Assembly: GCA_051880475.1 (NCBI GenBank)
Contig: JBJEOA010000061.1
Span: 1-64,000, forward strand
From: JAUUSJ01 sp051880475
GTDB lineage: Bacteria; Bacillota; Clostridia; Lachnospirales; Lachnospiraceae
DNA: 64,000 nucleotides
Direction: 5' to 3'
Positions 54,501 through 63,693 of this stretch are shown here, one piece after another; the first letter of the stretch is position 1, and the number at the start of each line of letters is the position of its first letter. The notes beneath the pieces were generated by a model. That model did no database searches. It saw only the letters and a list, made by a program, of their open reading frames with translations, and was not told the origin of the DNA. The position numbers were made by a program, and so were the translations under genes.

Positions 54501-55737
54501 ATCTTTTAAAGAGAACAAAAATATTACCCTATACGCTGTATGGAAGGCAAATACATATAAAATTATTTTTGATAAAAACGGTGGTACTGGAAGTATGTCA
54601 ACTATGTCTTGTTCTTATAATAAGAGTTATACATTAAAGGCAAATGCTTTTAAGAAGACGGGATATACTTTCAAAGGCTGGAATACAAAAGCAGACGGAA
54701 CGAGCAAATATACTTATAATAATAAAACTACTATAAAGAATTTATCTTCTATTAATGGAAAAACGATAAGATTTTACGCTCAGTGGCAGCCAATCAAGTA
54801 TACGATTACTTATCAGCTAAATGGCGGTGAAAACAGCAAATCCAATCCAACTTCTTATAATATAGGGACATCCACCATTACTCTGAAAAATCCAACGAGA
54901 AAAGGTTATACCTTCGCTGGCTGGTATACAAGCTCTACTTATAAGACAAAGGTTACAAAAATTTCCAAAGGAAGCACAGGAAATAAGGCATTGTACGCCA
55001 AATGGATTGCAAATACATACAAAATTATTTTTGATAAAAATGGCGGTACTGGAAGCATGTCAACTATGTATTGCTCTTACAATAAGAGTTATACATTAAA
55101 GGCAAATGCTTTTAAGAGAACGGGATATACTTTCAAAGGCTGGAATACAAAAGCAGACGGAACGAGCAAATATACTTATAATAATAAAACTACTATAAAG
55201 AATTTATCTTCTATTAATGGAAAAACGATAAGATTTTACGCTCAGTGGCAGCCAATCAAGTATACGATTACTTATCAGCTAAATGGCGGTGAAAACAGCA
55301 AATCCAATCCAACTTCTTATAATATAGGGACATCCACCATTACTCTGAAAAATCCAACGAGAAAAGGTTATACCTTCGCTGGCTGGTATACAAGCTCTAC
55401 TTATAAGACAAAGATTACGAAAATAGCCAAAGGAAGCACAGGAAATAAGACATTGTACGCCAAATGGATTGTAAATAAATATACGATTCATTATGACGGA
55501 AATGGAGCTACAGGTGGAGAAATGTCAGATACCACTTCTTGTCAGTATGATAAGAGTTATGCATTGAAGGCAAATGCATTTGAGAGAAACGGCTATACAT
55601 TTACAGGCTGGTCCACAACAAAGGATGGAGCGGTAAAATATAAGGATCAAGTGAAGGTGAAAAACCTCTCAACTGTGAATGGAAAAGTTATAACACTTTA
55701 TGCTGTGTGGGAACAAAATGAATCCACCAATTTATAA
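51562..55737 (+). CDS. BspA-like leucine-rich-repeat surface protein with InlB repeats
   Basis: The 1391-residue protein has a signal peptide (KKLSKALAIMFTAVLSVSM) and a Thr/Glu-rich stretch (about 35-140). Three modules follow, each starting AEGTCGE(K/N)L and GKLY(I/V)NGTGAM, then LRR_5 units such as LSEITIPNSVTRIGDKAF. After about residue 925, Listeria-Bacteroides/InlB B-type repeats follow (YTFLGWATSKTSTKVTY and the like). Two of them form an almost identical 462-bp duplication (about 54549-55010 and 55011-55472). There is no LPxTG signal. It is likely a surface adhesin. AAAGGAG precedes the ATG. Confidence 0.93.
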   Translation: MRKKLSKALAIMFTAVLSVSMTATPIAQAAMTENSQIEIEASTEMQAAETTEAEPVEMEEATQELQTTEAEIAEAKPVETEEATQEILTAENELVETEETTEELDTSTEIQTTETTKAEETIEEATEELDAIQETSSEKKIAEGTCGEKLTCYLTDTGKLYINGTGAMYDYGWEETSPWLSEYKHAIEEIYLSDGITSIGKSAFENCTSLSEITIPNSVTRIGDKAFYDCYSLSEITIPDSVTSIGDKAFYECESLKQITIPDSITRIDDYTFYGCESLNEITIPNSVKSIKRYAFASCYGLNKIIIPNSVITIGEYAFAHCSNLREITILNKNCSIGAIIDIDDEYSYRPTIYGYSNSTAQSFAEEYYLTFKSLGTPSNPDIPSNPEKVAEGTCGENLTWYLTDTGKLYINGTGAMHDYNSPYWEDNNLVPWSDYQNYIKEVYLSDGITRIGECAFESFNRLSEITIPDSVTTIGGEAFANCTSLSKMTIPDSVTSIGEYAFGTCTNLREITIPEGVKSIESNLFANCSNLSKITIPNSVTRIGEYAFANCTSLSEVLLPESVTVIEVGAFSDCTSLSKINIPESITSISEGTFRRCKSLSNITIPKHVRYILYGAFGGCNSLSEITLPESVTVMEACAFDDCSNLNKITILNQNCTIESNPDSGQTISNTATIYGYDNSTAQSYAKEYNLAFKSLGIPSNSEEKIAEGTCGENLSWYLTNTRKLYVNGTGAMPNYNHNFEDSNFAPWWEYQRNIKEIYLNDGITTIGDYAFTSYCYVNKISIPNSVTTIGESAFEYCTSLSKITIPNSVTTIGESAFSGCNNLREITIPNSVTTIGESAFSGCNSLREITIPNSVTTIGEYAFSGCNSLSKITILNKNCKINGEIIDNTSTTIYGYSNSIVEAYAKKYKIPFKALDAQSNTYTITYDANGGKNAPAAQTKKKNIALTLSKTKPTKTGYTFLGWATSKTSTKVTYAAGASFKENKNITLYAVWKANTYKIIFDKNGGTGSMSTMSCSYNKSYTLKANAFKKTGYTFKGWNTKADGTSKYTYNNKTTIKNLSSINGKTIRFYAQWQPIKYTITYQLNGGENSKSNPTSYNIGTSTITLKNPTRKGYTFAGWYTSSTYKTKVTKISKGSTGNKALYAKWIANTYKIIFDKNGGTGSMSTMYCSYNKSYTLKANAFKRTGYTFKGWNTKADGTSKYTYNNKTTIKNLSSINGKTIRFYAQWQPIKYTITYQLNGGENSKSNPTSYNIGTSTITLKNPTRKGYTFAGWYTSSTYKTKITKIAKGSTGNKTLYAKWIVNKYTIHYDGNGATGGEMSDTTSCQYDKSYALKANAFERNGYTFTGWSTTKDGAVKYKDQVKVKNLSTVNGKVITLYAVWEQNESTNL

Positions 55738-55769
55738 ATAAAATCCTTTCGTTTTTCATAGACGGAACT

Positions 55770-55806
55770 CCATTTCTCTTGGGAGATGGTAGTAGTTTAG
55801 GTTTGT
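55770..55806. repeat. Possible degenerate relative of the IS200-like palindrome
   Basis: CTCCATTTCTCTTGGGAGATGGTAG contains the hairpin CATTTCTC-TTG-GGAGATG, with AACT and GTTTAGG flanks resembling the 54-bp elements. The match is weak. Confidence 0.3.
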
Positions 55807-55875
55807 TTCATGAATGAAAATTAAATAAGTCGGAAATATAATTAATAGCTAGAAGAAAAAATTAGAGACAAAAAA

Positions 55876-55908
55876 GAGACTATCATTTAATACGATAGCC
55901 TCTTTTTT
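55876..55908 (+). terminator. Terminator after the BspA-like gene region
   Basis: GAGACTATC (55876-55884) pairs with GATAGCCTC (55894-55902), one mismatch, followed by a T-run on the plus strand; A-rich on the other side, so it can serve both directions. Confidence 0.75.
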
Positions 55909-56002
55909 ATTTGTCTAAAATCTTGACAAATATTACTCAATTTAGAATTATGTACGTTTTTGGATAGAATATTCGAGATATGAATGAAAAATCTAAATCG
56001 TT

Positions 56003-56647
56003 CTATCCATTGATAACTTTCTTCGCTAAATGCTCTCTAAAGAAAGTTACGAATGGTCCAGTTCCAAAAGCAGTGATAACAGTAGAGATACCGACAACAC
56101 TGCCTGTCAAAAATCCGATGATAACACAGATAATATCTGTAATAACTCGTAAAACAGAAAACTTGAGTTTTCCTTTTATACCCATCTCAATCATAGGTGC
56201 AGCTGCATCATAAGGAGCAATACCAAGGTCACATTCCATATAGAAAGCGACACCAATGCAGAGTAAAATTAAACCAATTAGTATTAGGACAATTCTGATT
56301 GGCCAGTTACCAACAAAACTTTCAGGCGTAAATCCCAACTTTTTCCACACAAGCATACAAAAATCACAAATATATCCAACTCCTGCCATATTGACAATTG
56401 TTCCAAGGCCAAGTCCACGGCGATAGAAAATAAGCATTGGAATAAGGAGGATGATATTTATACAAAGTTGATACGTTCCAAACGGAAATCCAAAAAATCC
56501 GCTCACACCTAAATTCATGCAAGTAAATGGGTCTGTCCCACAATTAGAAAGTCTCATAAAAGAGATGGAAAAGGAGATTAAAAATACACCAAATACAACC
56601 CAGAAAACTTTCTTTGGAGTTAAACGTTTTAAATATTCTCTCATCAT
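56003..56647 (-). CDS. YczE/YitT-like integral membrane protein
   Basis: The 214-residue protein has five or six hydrophobic segments, with the YczE/YyaS pattern FWVVFGVFLISFSISFMRLS, CGTDPFTCMNLGVS, LGLGTIVNMAGVGY and MECDLGIAPYDAAAP. Family members are transport-related or of unknown function. It is monocistronic and convergent with the preceding surface gene. The 299-nt gap to the MATE gene shows only AT-rich sequence. Confidence 0.82.
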   Translation of the reverse strand: MMREYLKRLTPKKVFWVVFGVFLISFSISFMRLSNCGTDPFTCMNLGVSGFFGFPFGTYQLCINIILLIPMLIFYRRGLGLGTIVNMAGVGYICDFCMLVWKKLGFTPESFVGNWPIRIVLILIGLILLCIGVAFYMECDLGIAPYDAAAPMIEMGIKGKLKFSVLRVITDIICVIIGFLTGSVVGISTVITAFGTGPFVTFFREHLAKKVING

Positions 56648-56945
56648 ATTTCCTTTCCTAAACTAACATAATAATGACTGATATTTGTTTGATTTTGTGA
56701 GAAGAAGCCTTGAATTACTTGGCAATAATTTAATATATAAATTCATAAAGATTGAACTTATATATTGTATGGAATTCGCATTGCAAATCCGTATGTTTAG
56801 TTTTCTTTTTGTAATCAACGATAGGGGTGTTTCTTCTCACAGAATTAATATAGCATAGCGAAAAAAAATGGTCTATGAAAAAATATATCATAACGTATGG
56901 AATTTTGAGTTCTTAAAAATCATTTTTCTATAATCCTCTCAAATT

Positions 56946-58283
56946 TCATTCTCCCATACTTTTCGTATTTCTGCGATAAATATTATACGCAAAGATAGCT
57001 GTCACTACCTCCGAAATTCCAAATGCCCACCATACTCCAACTGCGCCAAACACTCGGCTCATTCCAAATGCCACTGGAATAATGATAACGATGTATCGAA
57101 AAAGTGAAATAATAAAAGAAGGCATTCCTTTTCCAAGCCCCTCTAGTGCCCCCGAAGAGACAACCGAAATTGTTGATATAATAAAACCAATGCTAATAAT
57201 ATGAAGTGCTGTCACTCCAAAATTTATTGTATCTATATTTGTTGTAAATAAACCAATCAATCTTTCAGGAATTGTCCAACAAAGAGCAGTTCCACAAACC
57301 ATAATAAGACAGGCAATCGTTAAAGCTGTGCAATATATTTTTTGTACTCTGCCATATTCCCCCGCCCCATAATTATATCCAACTAAAGGTCGAATTCCCT
57401 GAATAATTCCATTTGTCGGCAAATACAAAAAAGTCTGTAATTTATAATATACACCGAGTACTAAGACATACGCCTGCGAATACATAGCTAAAATTCCATT
57501 TAAAGCAGAAATCAAGACAGACGGAAGTCCCATATTCAATGCAGCTGGAATTCCAATAGAATATAATTTTTTTACTAGTCCCTTTTCTAATTTTATTCGG
57601 TGTATATCAATTTTAACTGGCAAAGATAGTTTTATATAAAAGAACAAATAAATAAATATTGGTATTGTCTGTCCGATTCCCGTCGCTATTGCCGCGCCTC
57701 TAATTCCCATTTTCGGAATAGGACCAAGTCCAAAGATTAAAATAGGGTCTAAAAGAATATTAATAATACATCCTGCCGCCATACTAATCATCGAGACATA
57801 CATCATTCCCACAGCCTGAAAAACTTTTTCAAACCATACTCCAACTACTACCGCCATCGAAAAAGAAAAAACAATTTTGGAATACTCAAGCCCCATTTTA
57901 ATCAATTCACCATCTGATGTAAACATTTGTAAAAAATGAGGAATAATTGCAATAGAACCGACTGTCAATAAAATTCCATGTAAAATGCTAAGCACCATTC
58001 CCTGTGTAGCAGCATCATCCGCTTTTTCTCTCTTTTGTGCCCCCAAATAAAATGCTATCATTGCATTAATTCCGATAGCAAATCCAACTGCAACTGAATT
58101 AATTAAATTTTGAATTGGAAAAACTAAGGAGAGCGCTGTCATAGCATTCTCACTGATTTTTGCCACAAAATAGCTATCAACGATATTATACAAAGAATTC
58201 ACTGCCATAGAAAGCACCATTGGCAGCGACATGGAAAGTACAAGTGGTAATATTTTTTTCTCTTTCATAAATATTTGTTCCAT
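56946..58283 (-). CDS. MATE-family efflux transporter
   Basis: The 445-residue protein has 12 hydrophobic segments in two pseudo-symmetric halves. It has the MATE start PLVLSMSLPMVLSMAVNSLYNIVDSYFVAK, GFAIGINAMIAFYLGAQ in the first half, and NGIIQGIRPLVGYNYGAGEY in the second. MATE proteins export cationic drugs or metabolites with H+ or Na+. It is monocistronic. Confidence 0.94.
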   Translation of the reverse strand: MEQIFMKEKKILPLVLSMSLPMVLSMAVNSLYNIVDSYFVAKISENAMTALSLVFPIQNLINSVAVGFAIGINAMIAFYLGAQKREKADDAATQGMVLSILHGILLTVGSIAIIPHFLQMFTSDGELIKMGLEYSKIVFSFSMAVVVGVWFEKVFQAVGMMYVSMISMAAGCIINILLDPILIFGLGPIPKMGIRGAAIATGIGQTIPIFIYLFFYIKLSLPVKIDIHRIKLEKGLVKKLYSIGIPAALNMGLPSVLISALNGILAMYSQAYVLVLGVYYKLQTFLYLPTNGIIQGIRPLVGYNYGAGEYGRVQKIYCTALTIACLIMVCGTALCWTIPERLIGLFTTNIDTINFGVTALHIISIGFIISTISVVSSGALEGLGKGMPSFIISLFRYIVIIIPVAFGMSRVFGAVGVWWAFGISEVVTAIFAYNIYRRNTKSMGE

Positions 58284-58365
58284 AAAACCCTCCTAAAAAT
58301 AATTTTTATATTATATGAAATTATATCCCCATGACAGACAGGAAAAGTATGCTTCACTTTTTCCC

Positions 58366-58425
58366 ATAAAAAACGCCACACAATTGCACACCGTAACTAT
58401 TATTACGAGCCGCAATTGCGTGGCG
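58366..58425 (-). terminator. Long terminator downstream of the aldo/keto reductase gene
   Basis: CGCCACACAATTGC and GCAATTGCGTGGCG form a stem with one mismatch, with an inner CGTAA/TTACG stem, followed on the minus strand by TTTTTT. A 52-nt nested hairpin. Confidence 0.85.
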
Positions 58426-58558
58426 AAAAGTAGACTACTCTAAAAAAATCCACGTAATGTTTTGGATATTTAATTTTAACTTTCACATCGCTCTTATATT
58501 ACATTATTTTTAGGTGAAAATCAAGAGTTTTTTATTTTTCGAAATGTTCTGACTTTTT

Positions 58559-59695
58559 TTATTTTTCAAAATGTTCTGCCACTTCTTTTAGATTTTCAAT
58601 AATTGGCAAATGTTGTGGACAGGCTGCCTCGCACTGACCACAAGCGATACAATCACTCGCCTTTCCAAAATTCAATGTCAAGCGGTCATAATACTCTCCC
58701 TGAGGTGTCCAATCTTTTCCCTCAAGTTCTTGTTTATCTGCATTATAAAGAGAGAAATACTTTGGTATTGCGATATTTTGTGGACATCCATCTGTGCAAT
58801 AAGAACATCCCGTACACGCAATTGCAATACTTCCATTAATCATATCAGCAGCAGTATGTACCATACTAATCTCTTGCTCTGTCAAAGGTTTAAAATTCTC
58901 CATATAGTCAGTATTATCAACTAACTGCTCGATATTGCTCATACCACTTAAGACCATCTTAACATTATCTAAACTTGCCACAAAACGAATTGCCCAAGAA
59001 GGAATGGACATGCTGGCATCATAATTTTTAAACATTTTCTCTACATCCTCTGGGACATTTGCAAGCGTTCCACCCTTTACCGGCTCCATAACGATAACTG
59101 GTTTACCATGCTTTGTTGCCACCTCATAGCATTTTCTAGACTGAATCGCCTCACTATCCCAATCAAGATAATTAATCTGAAGCTGTACAAATTCCATCTC
59201 TGGATGCTCAGTTAATACTTTATCGAGCAGGTCTGCGTTATCGTGGAAAGAAAATCCGATATGTTTTACTAATCCTTTCTTTTTCTTCTCCACAATCCAC
59301 TCAAAACAATCTAAATTTTTATAAATTTCATAGTGATCATGTCCTATATCATGCAATAAATAATAATCAAAATACTCTACACCTGTCTTTGCTCGCTGCT
59401 CTTCAAAAATCTTATCTCTATCTTCTTTTGTCTTAATAAATCCTGCATGAAGTTTTGTCGCCAATGTATAGCTATCTCTTGGGTATCTATCTACGAGTAC
59501 CTCTTTTGTCGCATTTTCACTGTTAAATCCACAATACATCCACGCTGTATCAAAATATGTGAATCCTCTCTCAATAAAGATATCTACCATTTTCTTTGTC
59601 TGTTCTATATCAATGCTGGCAGCATCATTAGAATCTAATAATGGCAATCTCATTAAACCAAAACCTAATTTCTTCTTGCTCTCAATTACACTCAT
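58559..59695 (-). CDS. Aldo/keto reductase with C-terminal ferredoxin domain
   Basis: From 59695 the protein has 378 residues. The barrel has GFGLMRLPL, FDTAWMYCGF with the catalytic Asp/Tyr, ATKLH with the Lys and DYYLLHDIGHD with the His. The C-terminal ~90 residues carry two clusters, CTGCSYCTDGCPQNI and CIACGQCEAACPQHL, giving two 4Fe-4S sites. It probably reduces aldehydes or ketones with electrons routed through the clusters. GGAGGT lies 6 nt before the chosen ATG; the frame is open to 59725. Confidence 0.94.
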   Translation of the reverse strand: MSVIESKKKLGFGLMRLPLLDSNDAASIDIEQTKKMVDIFIERGFTYFDTAWMYCGFNSENATKEVLVDRYPRDSYTLATKLHAGFIKTKEDRDKIFEEQRAKTGVEYFDYYLLHDIGHDHYEIYKNLDCFEWIVEKKKKGLVKHIGFSFHDNADLLDKVLTEHPEMEFVQLQINYLDWDSEAIQSRKCYEVATKHGKPVIVMEPVKGGTLANVPEDVEKMFKNYDASMSIPSWAIRFVASLDNVKMVLSGMSNIEQLVDNTDYMENFKPLTEQEISMVHTAADMINGSIAIACTGCSYCTDGCPQNIAIPKYFSLYNADKQELEGKDWTPQGEYYDRLTLNFGKASDCIACGQCEAACPQHLPIIENLKEVAEHFEK

Positions 59696-59852
59696 ACTCA
59701 AACCTCCATGTTTCTTCTTACTCATAATAATATTTGCTTTGTATAATCATAATGAAGCTGCCACAAAATAAATTTTTCATTTTGCAACAGCCTCACCTAA
59801 TTATCTAATGATACAGTTAATTAACCGAATATATCATTAATTTTATCATCCA

Positions 59853-61244
59853 TTATAAATCACAGTTTTTTACTGTTCTTGGGAATGGAATAACGTCACG
59901 AATATTTCCAACACCTGTCAAATACATAACACAACGCTCAAATCCTAAGCCAAATCCAGAGTGACGAGTAGAGCCATATTTTCTAAGGTCAAGATAGAAA
60001 TCATAATCTTCTGCCTTTAATCCCAACTCGTTCATACGGCTAAGAAGTTTATCATAGTCATCCTCTCTCTGACTTCCTCCGATAATCTCCCCAATTCCTG
60101 GAACAAGACAATCCATAGCTGCCACCGTCTTATTATCCTCGTTCATCTTCATATAGAAAGCCTTAATCTCCTTTGGATAATCTGTGACAAATACAGGTTT
60201 CTTAAATACTTGCTCTGTTAAATAACGCTCATGCTCGGTCTGAAGGTCAACACCCCAAGATACTTTATAGTCAAATTTCTTATTATTTTTCTCTAAAATC
60301 TCAATCGCCTCTGTATATGTCACATGGGCAAAATCAGAATTTACAACATTATCTAGTCTCTCTAAAAGTCCCTTATCCACAAAAGAATTAAAGAACTTCA
60401 TCTCCTCTGGCGCATTTTCTAGCACATAGCGGATAATATATTTTAACATAGCCTCAGCTAAATCCATATTATCTTGAAGGTCTGCAAATGCACATTCTGG
60501 CTCAATCATCCAAAACTCTGCCGCATGGCGAGTTGTATTAGAATTTTCCGCACGGAAGGTTGGACCAAATGTATAAATATTACGAAATGCCTGTGCATAA
60601 GTCTCGCCGTTTAACTGACCACTTACTGTAAGATTTGTCTCTTTTCCAAAGAAATCTTGGCTATAATCAATTGCTCCGTCCTCTGTCAAAGGAGGATTTT
60701 TCATGTCCAATGTTGTAACTTGGAACATCTCTCCTGCACCCTCACAGTCACTTCCTGTAATAAGTGGTGTATGCACATACACAAAACCTCTCTCTTGGAA
60801 GAACTGATGAATCGCATATGCACAAAGAGAGCGCACTCTAAATACTGCCTGAAACATATTAGTTCTTGGACGAAGATGAGTCATTGTTCTTAAAAATTCC
60901 ATTCCATGACGTTTTTTCTGAAGTGGATAATCTGGAGCAGAAGCCCCCTCTACTGTAACCTCTGTAGCCTGAATCTCAAATGGCTGTTTTGCCTGTGGAG
61001 TGGCCACTAGCGTACCCTTTACAATAATTGCAGTTCCAACATTCATCTTACTGATTTCTGTAAAATTATCCATTGTGTCATGATATACGACCTGCAATGT
61101 CTCAAAGAAAGAGCCATCGTGAAGCACAATAAATCCAAAGTTTTTAGAACCACGAACACTGCGGACCCAACCACCTATTGTAACTTCTTTATCTAAAAAT
61201 TTCTCTCTTTCTCTATAAATTTCTTTTACCGTTGTTAATTTCAT
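59853..61244 (-). CDS. asnS: Asparaginyl-tRNA synthetase
   Basis: The 463-residue class IIb enzyme charges tRNA-Asn. It has an N-terminal OB fold (VTIGGWVRSVRGSKNFGFIVL), motif 2 around FRAENSNTTRHAAEFWMIEPE, and motif 3 GFGLGFERCVMYLTG. The AsnRS-specific TGSDCEGAGEMF is present. No strong ribosome site precedes the ATG; an upstream seven-codon ORF ends 12 nt before it and could couple translation. Confidence 0.97.
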   Translation of the reverse strand: MKLTTVKEIYREREKFLDKEVTIGGWVRSVRGSKNFGFIVLHDGSFFETLQVVYHDTMDNFTEISKMNVGTAIIVKGTLVATPQAKQPFEIQATEVTVEGASAPDYPLQKKRHGMEFLRTMTHLRPRTNMFQAVFRVRSLCAYAIHQFFQERGFVYVHTPLITGSDCEGAGEMFQVTTLDMKNPPLTEDGAIDYSQDFFGKETNLTVSGQLNGETYAQAFRNIYTFGPTFRAENSNTTRHAAEFWMIEPECAFADLQDNMDLAEAMLKYIIRYVLENAPEEMKFFNSFVDKGLLERLDNVVNSDFAHVTYTEAIEILEKNNKKFDYKVSWGVDLQTEHERYLTEQVFKKPVFVTDYPKEIKAFYMKMNEDNKTVAAMDCLVPGIGEIIGGSQREDDYDKLLSRMNELGLKAEDYDFYLDLRKYGSTRHSGFGLGFERCVMYLTGVGNIRDVIPFPRTVKNCDL

Positions 61245-61255
61245 AACTCATTAGC

Positions 61256-61279
61256 TCAAACACTTATATTTTTCATCAT
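61256..61279 (-). promoter_or_regulatory. Seven-codon ORF upstream of asnS
   Basis: ATG-ATG-AAA-AAT-ATA-AGT-GTT-TGA lies 12 nt upstream of asnS and contains an Asn codon. An AGGAGG is 14 nt upstream of it, partly pairable with CTCCT in between. It may set asnS translation or be a minimal leader peptide. Weak evidence. Confidence 0.35.
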
Positions 61280-61369
61280 AAGAGGAGAGCTAACCTCCTT
61301 TCTGTCGACATAGTTTCTCTTATTATCTCTTAATTAAGAATAATCAATCTTATTCTCTAATTTTATTCT

Positions 61370-63556
61370 CTATTTTCTTTTGCTAAGATGTCTTCCTAAC
61401 ATACTCAAAATAGTTACGCCACTAATTACTAATACGCTAAGCCATAAAGCAATATGGCTATCATCTCCAGTTGTTGGGATGATTTTTGTAAGCAAACTCT
61501 TAGCCGTTGTAGCGGTAGTTCCTGTTGCAGGAATAATGACAGTTTTTTTATAGCCACAGACACTACAGCTCTTATATCCAGTTCCATTCTTTTCAGCAGT
61601 GGCCTGCTGCTCTACCTTCACCTCACCAAAGGTATGTGAAGCTTGATTCATTTTTTCTCCACAAATGCATACTTGCCAATGTACATTGGCATCGCTTCTC
61701 CAACCTTTTCCGTCGGATACATGTGTCGTTGTCTTAGCTGTCACGATAGAAGCGGAAGTAATCTCTTTTCCTACTTTTCCATTATCATCTGCAAAATACT
61801 TCTTGCAAGATTCACAGTACCAGTATGCAATATTTCCCGTTGCTATATGCGTTGCCGCTTTTGCATCTGTTTTCTTTATATTTTTATGATTGCTTGCATC
61901 TACTTCTCCATATGAACCTTTACAAATATCACAGACTTTCTTTTCAACACAGTTTGCAGTTCCACCTTCATGCTTACTCTCTTCTAGCTTTGTCTCGCAA
62001 TTTTCACAGGCATGCCAGTGACTATCGTTATCAGAAGACCATGCCTCCTTCTCATCATGCTCAACAACTTTAAAACTTGCACTAAATGATTCTAGTTTTT
62101 CTCCACTGTCTTTGAGAACAAGAGTGGCTTCCACATCATTTACTTTAATTTTAAAATTCTCTTTATACTCTCCTACGTCAAGTCCCTTTTTAGGATTTAT
62201 CTTAATTGTTACTTTCGATTGAGATTCCAGTTTTTCTTCTTTTAAGCCATCTAATGTTATGCTATAATCAGAGTTTTCTTTTGTTTTTATCACTTCAAAC
62301 TTAACATCTTTATCAGAGCCATTTTTAATATCAAAGCTTTGTTCACCTGGCTGAATACCTATACATTTCTCTCCAAAATCAAATGATTTTTTATCTATTT
62401 TTATCGTATAAGTTGGTTCTGGCTCTGGTTCTGGATCTGAAGAAGATTCCTTCTCTAATTTTAAAGTAACCTCCATAACCACATCTGTTTTAACCGTATA
62501 CTTATATGTCATCTCGGCTGGAATGGACTCTTCTGAAAACGTCACAACTCCATTTTTATACTCGGCGTTAGTTGGAAGCTCCTCATCTGCAATATCAACC
62601 TTATCCATATTTGCTTCTCCAACAATATCTTTAAGGTTTAATTTCCAGCCATCTTCCTCCTTAGTAACTGTTGCTTTTCCACCGTCTTGTTTTCCTACAG
62701 TCACTTTATTTAATGTTTCTAATCCTGATAAATTCAATGTTTTTAAATTATTATTAGAACAGTTTAACTCTTGTAATGTTCCTAATCCTGATAAATCCAA
62801 TGTTGTTAAATTATTATCAGAACAGTTTAGCTTTTGAAGAGACGTAAATTTTTCAATTCCCTTTAAATTCTTGATTCCCTTTCCTGAAACATTAATCTCT
62901 TTCACTGCCTCTATTTCTTCATCTGTCAATATTTCATTGTCTGCTCCAGAAATATTTTCCTTAATCCACTTTCTAAAAGTCTCATCTGGAAAAATCTCCT
63001 CATTGACGTTAATACCTGTCTCCCCATTATCTTGTATTATGTCTACTGCTTTTGCTGTCATTACCTTCGCTGTTGCTTCTTCTTTCTCTGTCGTTGCCTT
63101 TGTTGTTGCTTCTTCTTTTTCTGTCGTTGCCTTTGTTGTTGCTTCTTCTTTCTCTGTCGTTGCCTTTGTTGTCACTTCTTCTTTCTTTGTCGTTGCCTTT
63201 GTTGTTACTTCTTCTTTCTTTGTCGTTGCCTTTGTTGTTACTTCTTCTTTCTTTGTCGTTACCTTTGTTGTTACTTCTTCTTTCTTTGTTGTCGTTGCTG
63301 CCTTTGTTGTTACTTCTTCCTTCTTTGTTGTCGTCGTTGCACCTATCTTCTCTTCTTGTGTGCTTTGCTTTGCCTTCTCACATTTTTTGTAATCTTTTGA
63401 ACAAATATCACAATTTTTATTTACTTGTTTCTCACTACAAGCAATAAGGCAAATACATTCATCTTTGTTCTCTTCAGCAGCAAAACTTCCTACTGGTACC
63501 ATACACAGCACCATACAAAAAGAAATTGCTAACGCCCATAATCTTTTTAGTTCCAT
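61370..63556 (-). CDS. Sortase-anchored surface protein with Thr-rich repeats
   Basis: The 728-residue protein has a signal peptide, then a short Cys-rich segment (CICLIACSEKQVNKNCDIC). A Thr/Lys/Glu repeat region follows, with units like TTKATTKKEEV (about 75-165; encoded at about 63057-63340), and a short LRR block (LQKLNCSDNNLTTLDLSGL). A beta-sandwich region comes next, then Cys-pair modules related to those of the 1436-residue CAP-domain protein. The C-terminus, IPTTGDD, a hydrophobic helix and HLSKRK, fits an LPxTG-type sorting signal with Ile in place of Leu. It should be covalently attached to the wall. Confidence 0.9.
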   Translation of the reverse strand: MELKRLWALAISFCMVLCMVPVGSFAAEENKDECICLIACSEKQVNKNCDICSKDYKKCEKAKQSTQEEKIGATTTTKKEEVTTKAATTTKKEEVTTKVTTKKEEVTTKATTKKEEVTTKATTKKEEVTTKATTEKEEATTKATTEKEEATTKATTEKEEATAKVMTAKAVDIIQDNGETGINVNEEIFPDETFRKWIKENISGADNEILTDEEIEAVKEINVSGKGIKNLKGIEKFTSLQKLNCSDNNLTTLDLSGLGTLQELNCSNNNLKTLNLSGLETLNKVTVGKQDGGKATVTKEEDGWKLNLKDIVGEANMDKVDIADEELPTNAEYKNGVVTFSEESIPAEMTYKYTVKTDVVMEVTLKLEKESSSDPEPEPEPTYTIKIDKKSFDFGEKCIGIQPGEQSFDIKNGSDKDVKFEVIKTKENSDYSITLDGLKEEKLESQSKVTIKINPKKGLDVGEYKENFKIKVNDVEATLVLKDSGEKLESFSASFKVVEHDEKEAWSSDNDSHWHACENCETKLEESKHEGGTANCVEKKVCDICKGSYGEVDASNHKNIKKTDAKAATHIATGNIAYWYCESCKKYFADDNGKVGKEITSASIVTAKTTTHVSDGKGWRSDANVHWQVCICGEKMNQASHTFGEVKVEQQATAEKNGTGYKSCSVCGYKKTVIIPATGTTATTAKSLLTKIIPTTGDDSHIALWLSVLVISGVTILSMLGRHLSKRK

Positions 63557-63693
63557 CCTTTCTCCTCCATCCTTTCATAAATCAAGAACTCTCCTATCTT
63601 GATTTATAAATAAATTTTTAAAATAAACTTTATTTTTTTATCTTGTTCTATAGTATTATACACCATTTTTTCACAATTGAAAAGGTGAAATAG

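Noticed and set aside
62871..63447. Overlapping plus-strand Leu/Cys/Val-rich frames near the last surface gene
   Set aside because: They are antisense readings of the Thr/Lys repeat region of 61370-63556, giving low-complexity products in all frames.
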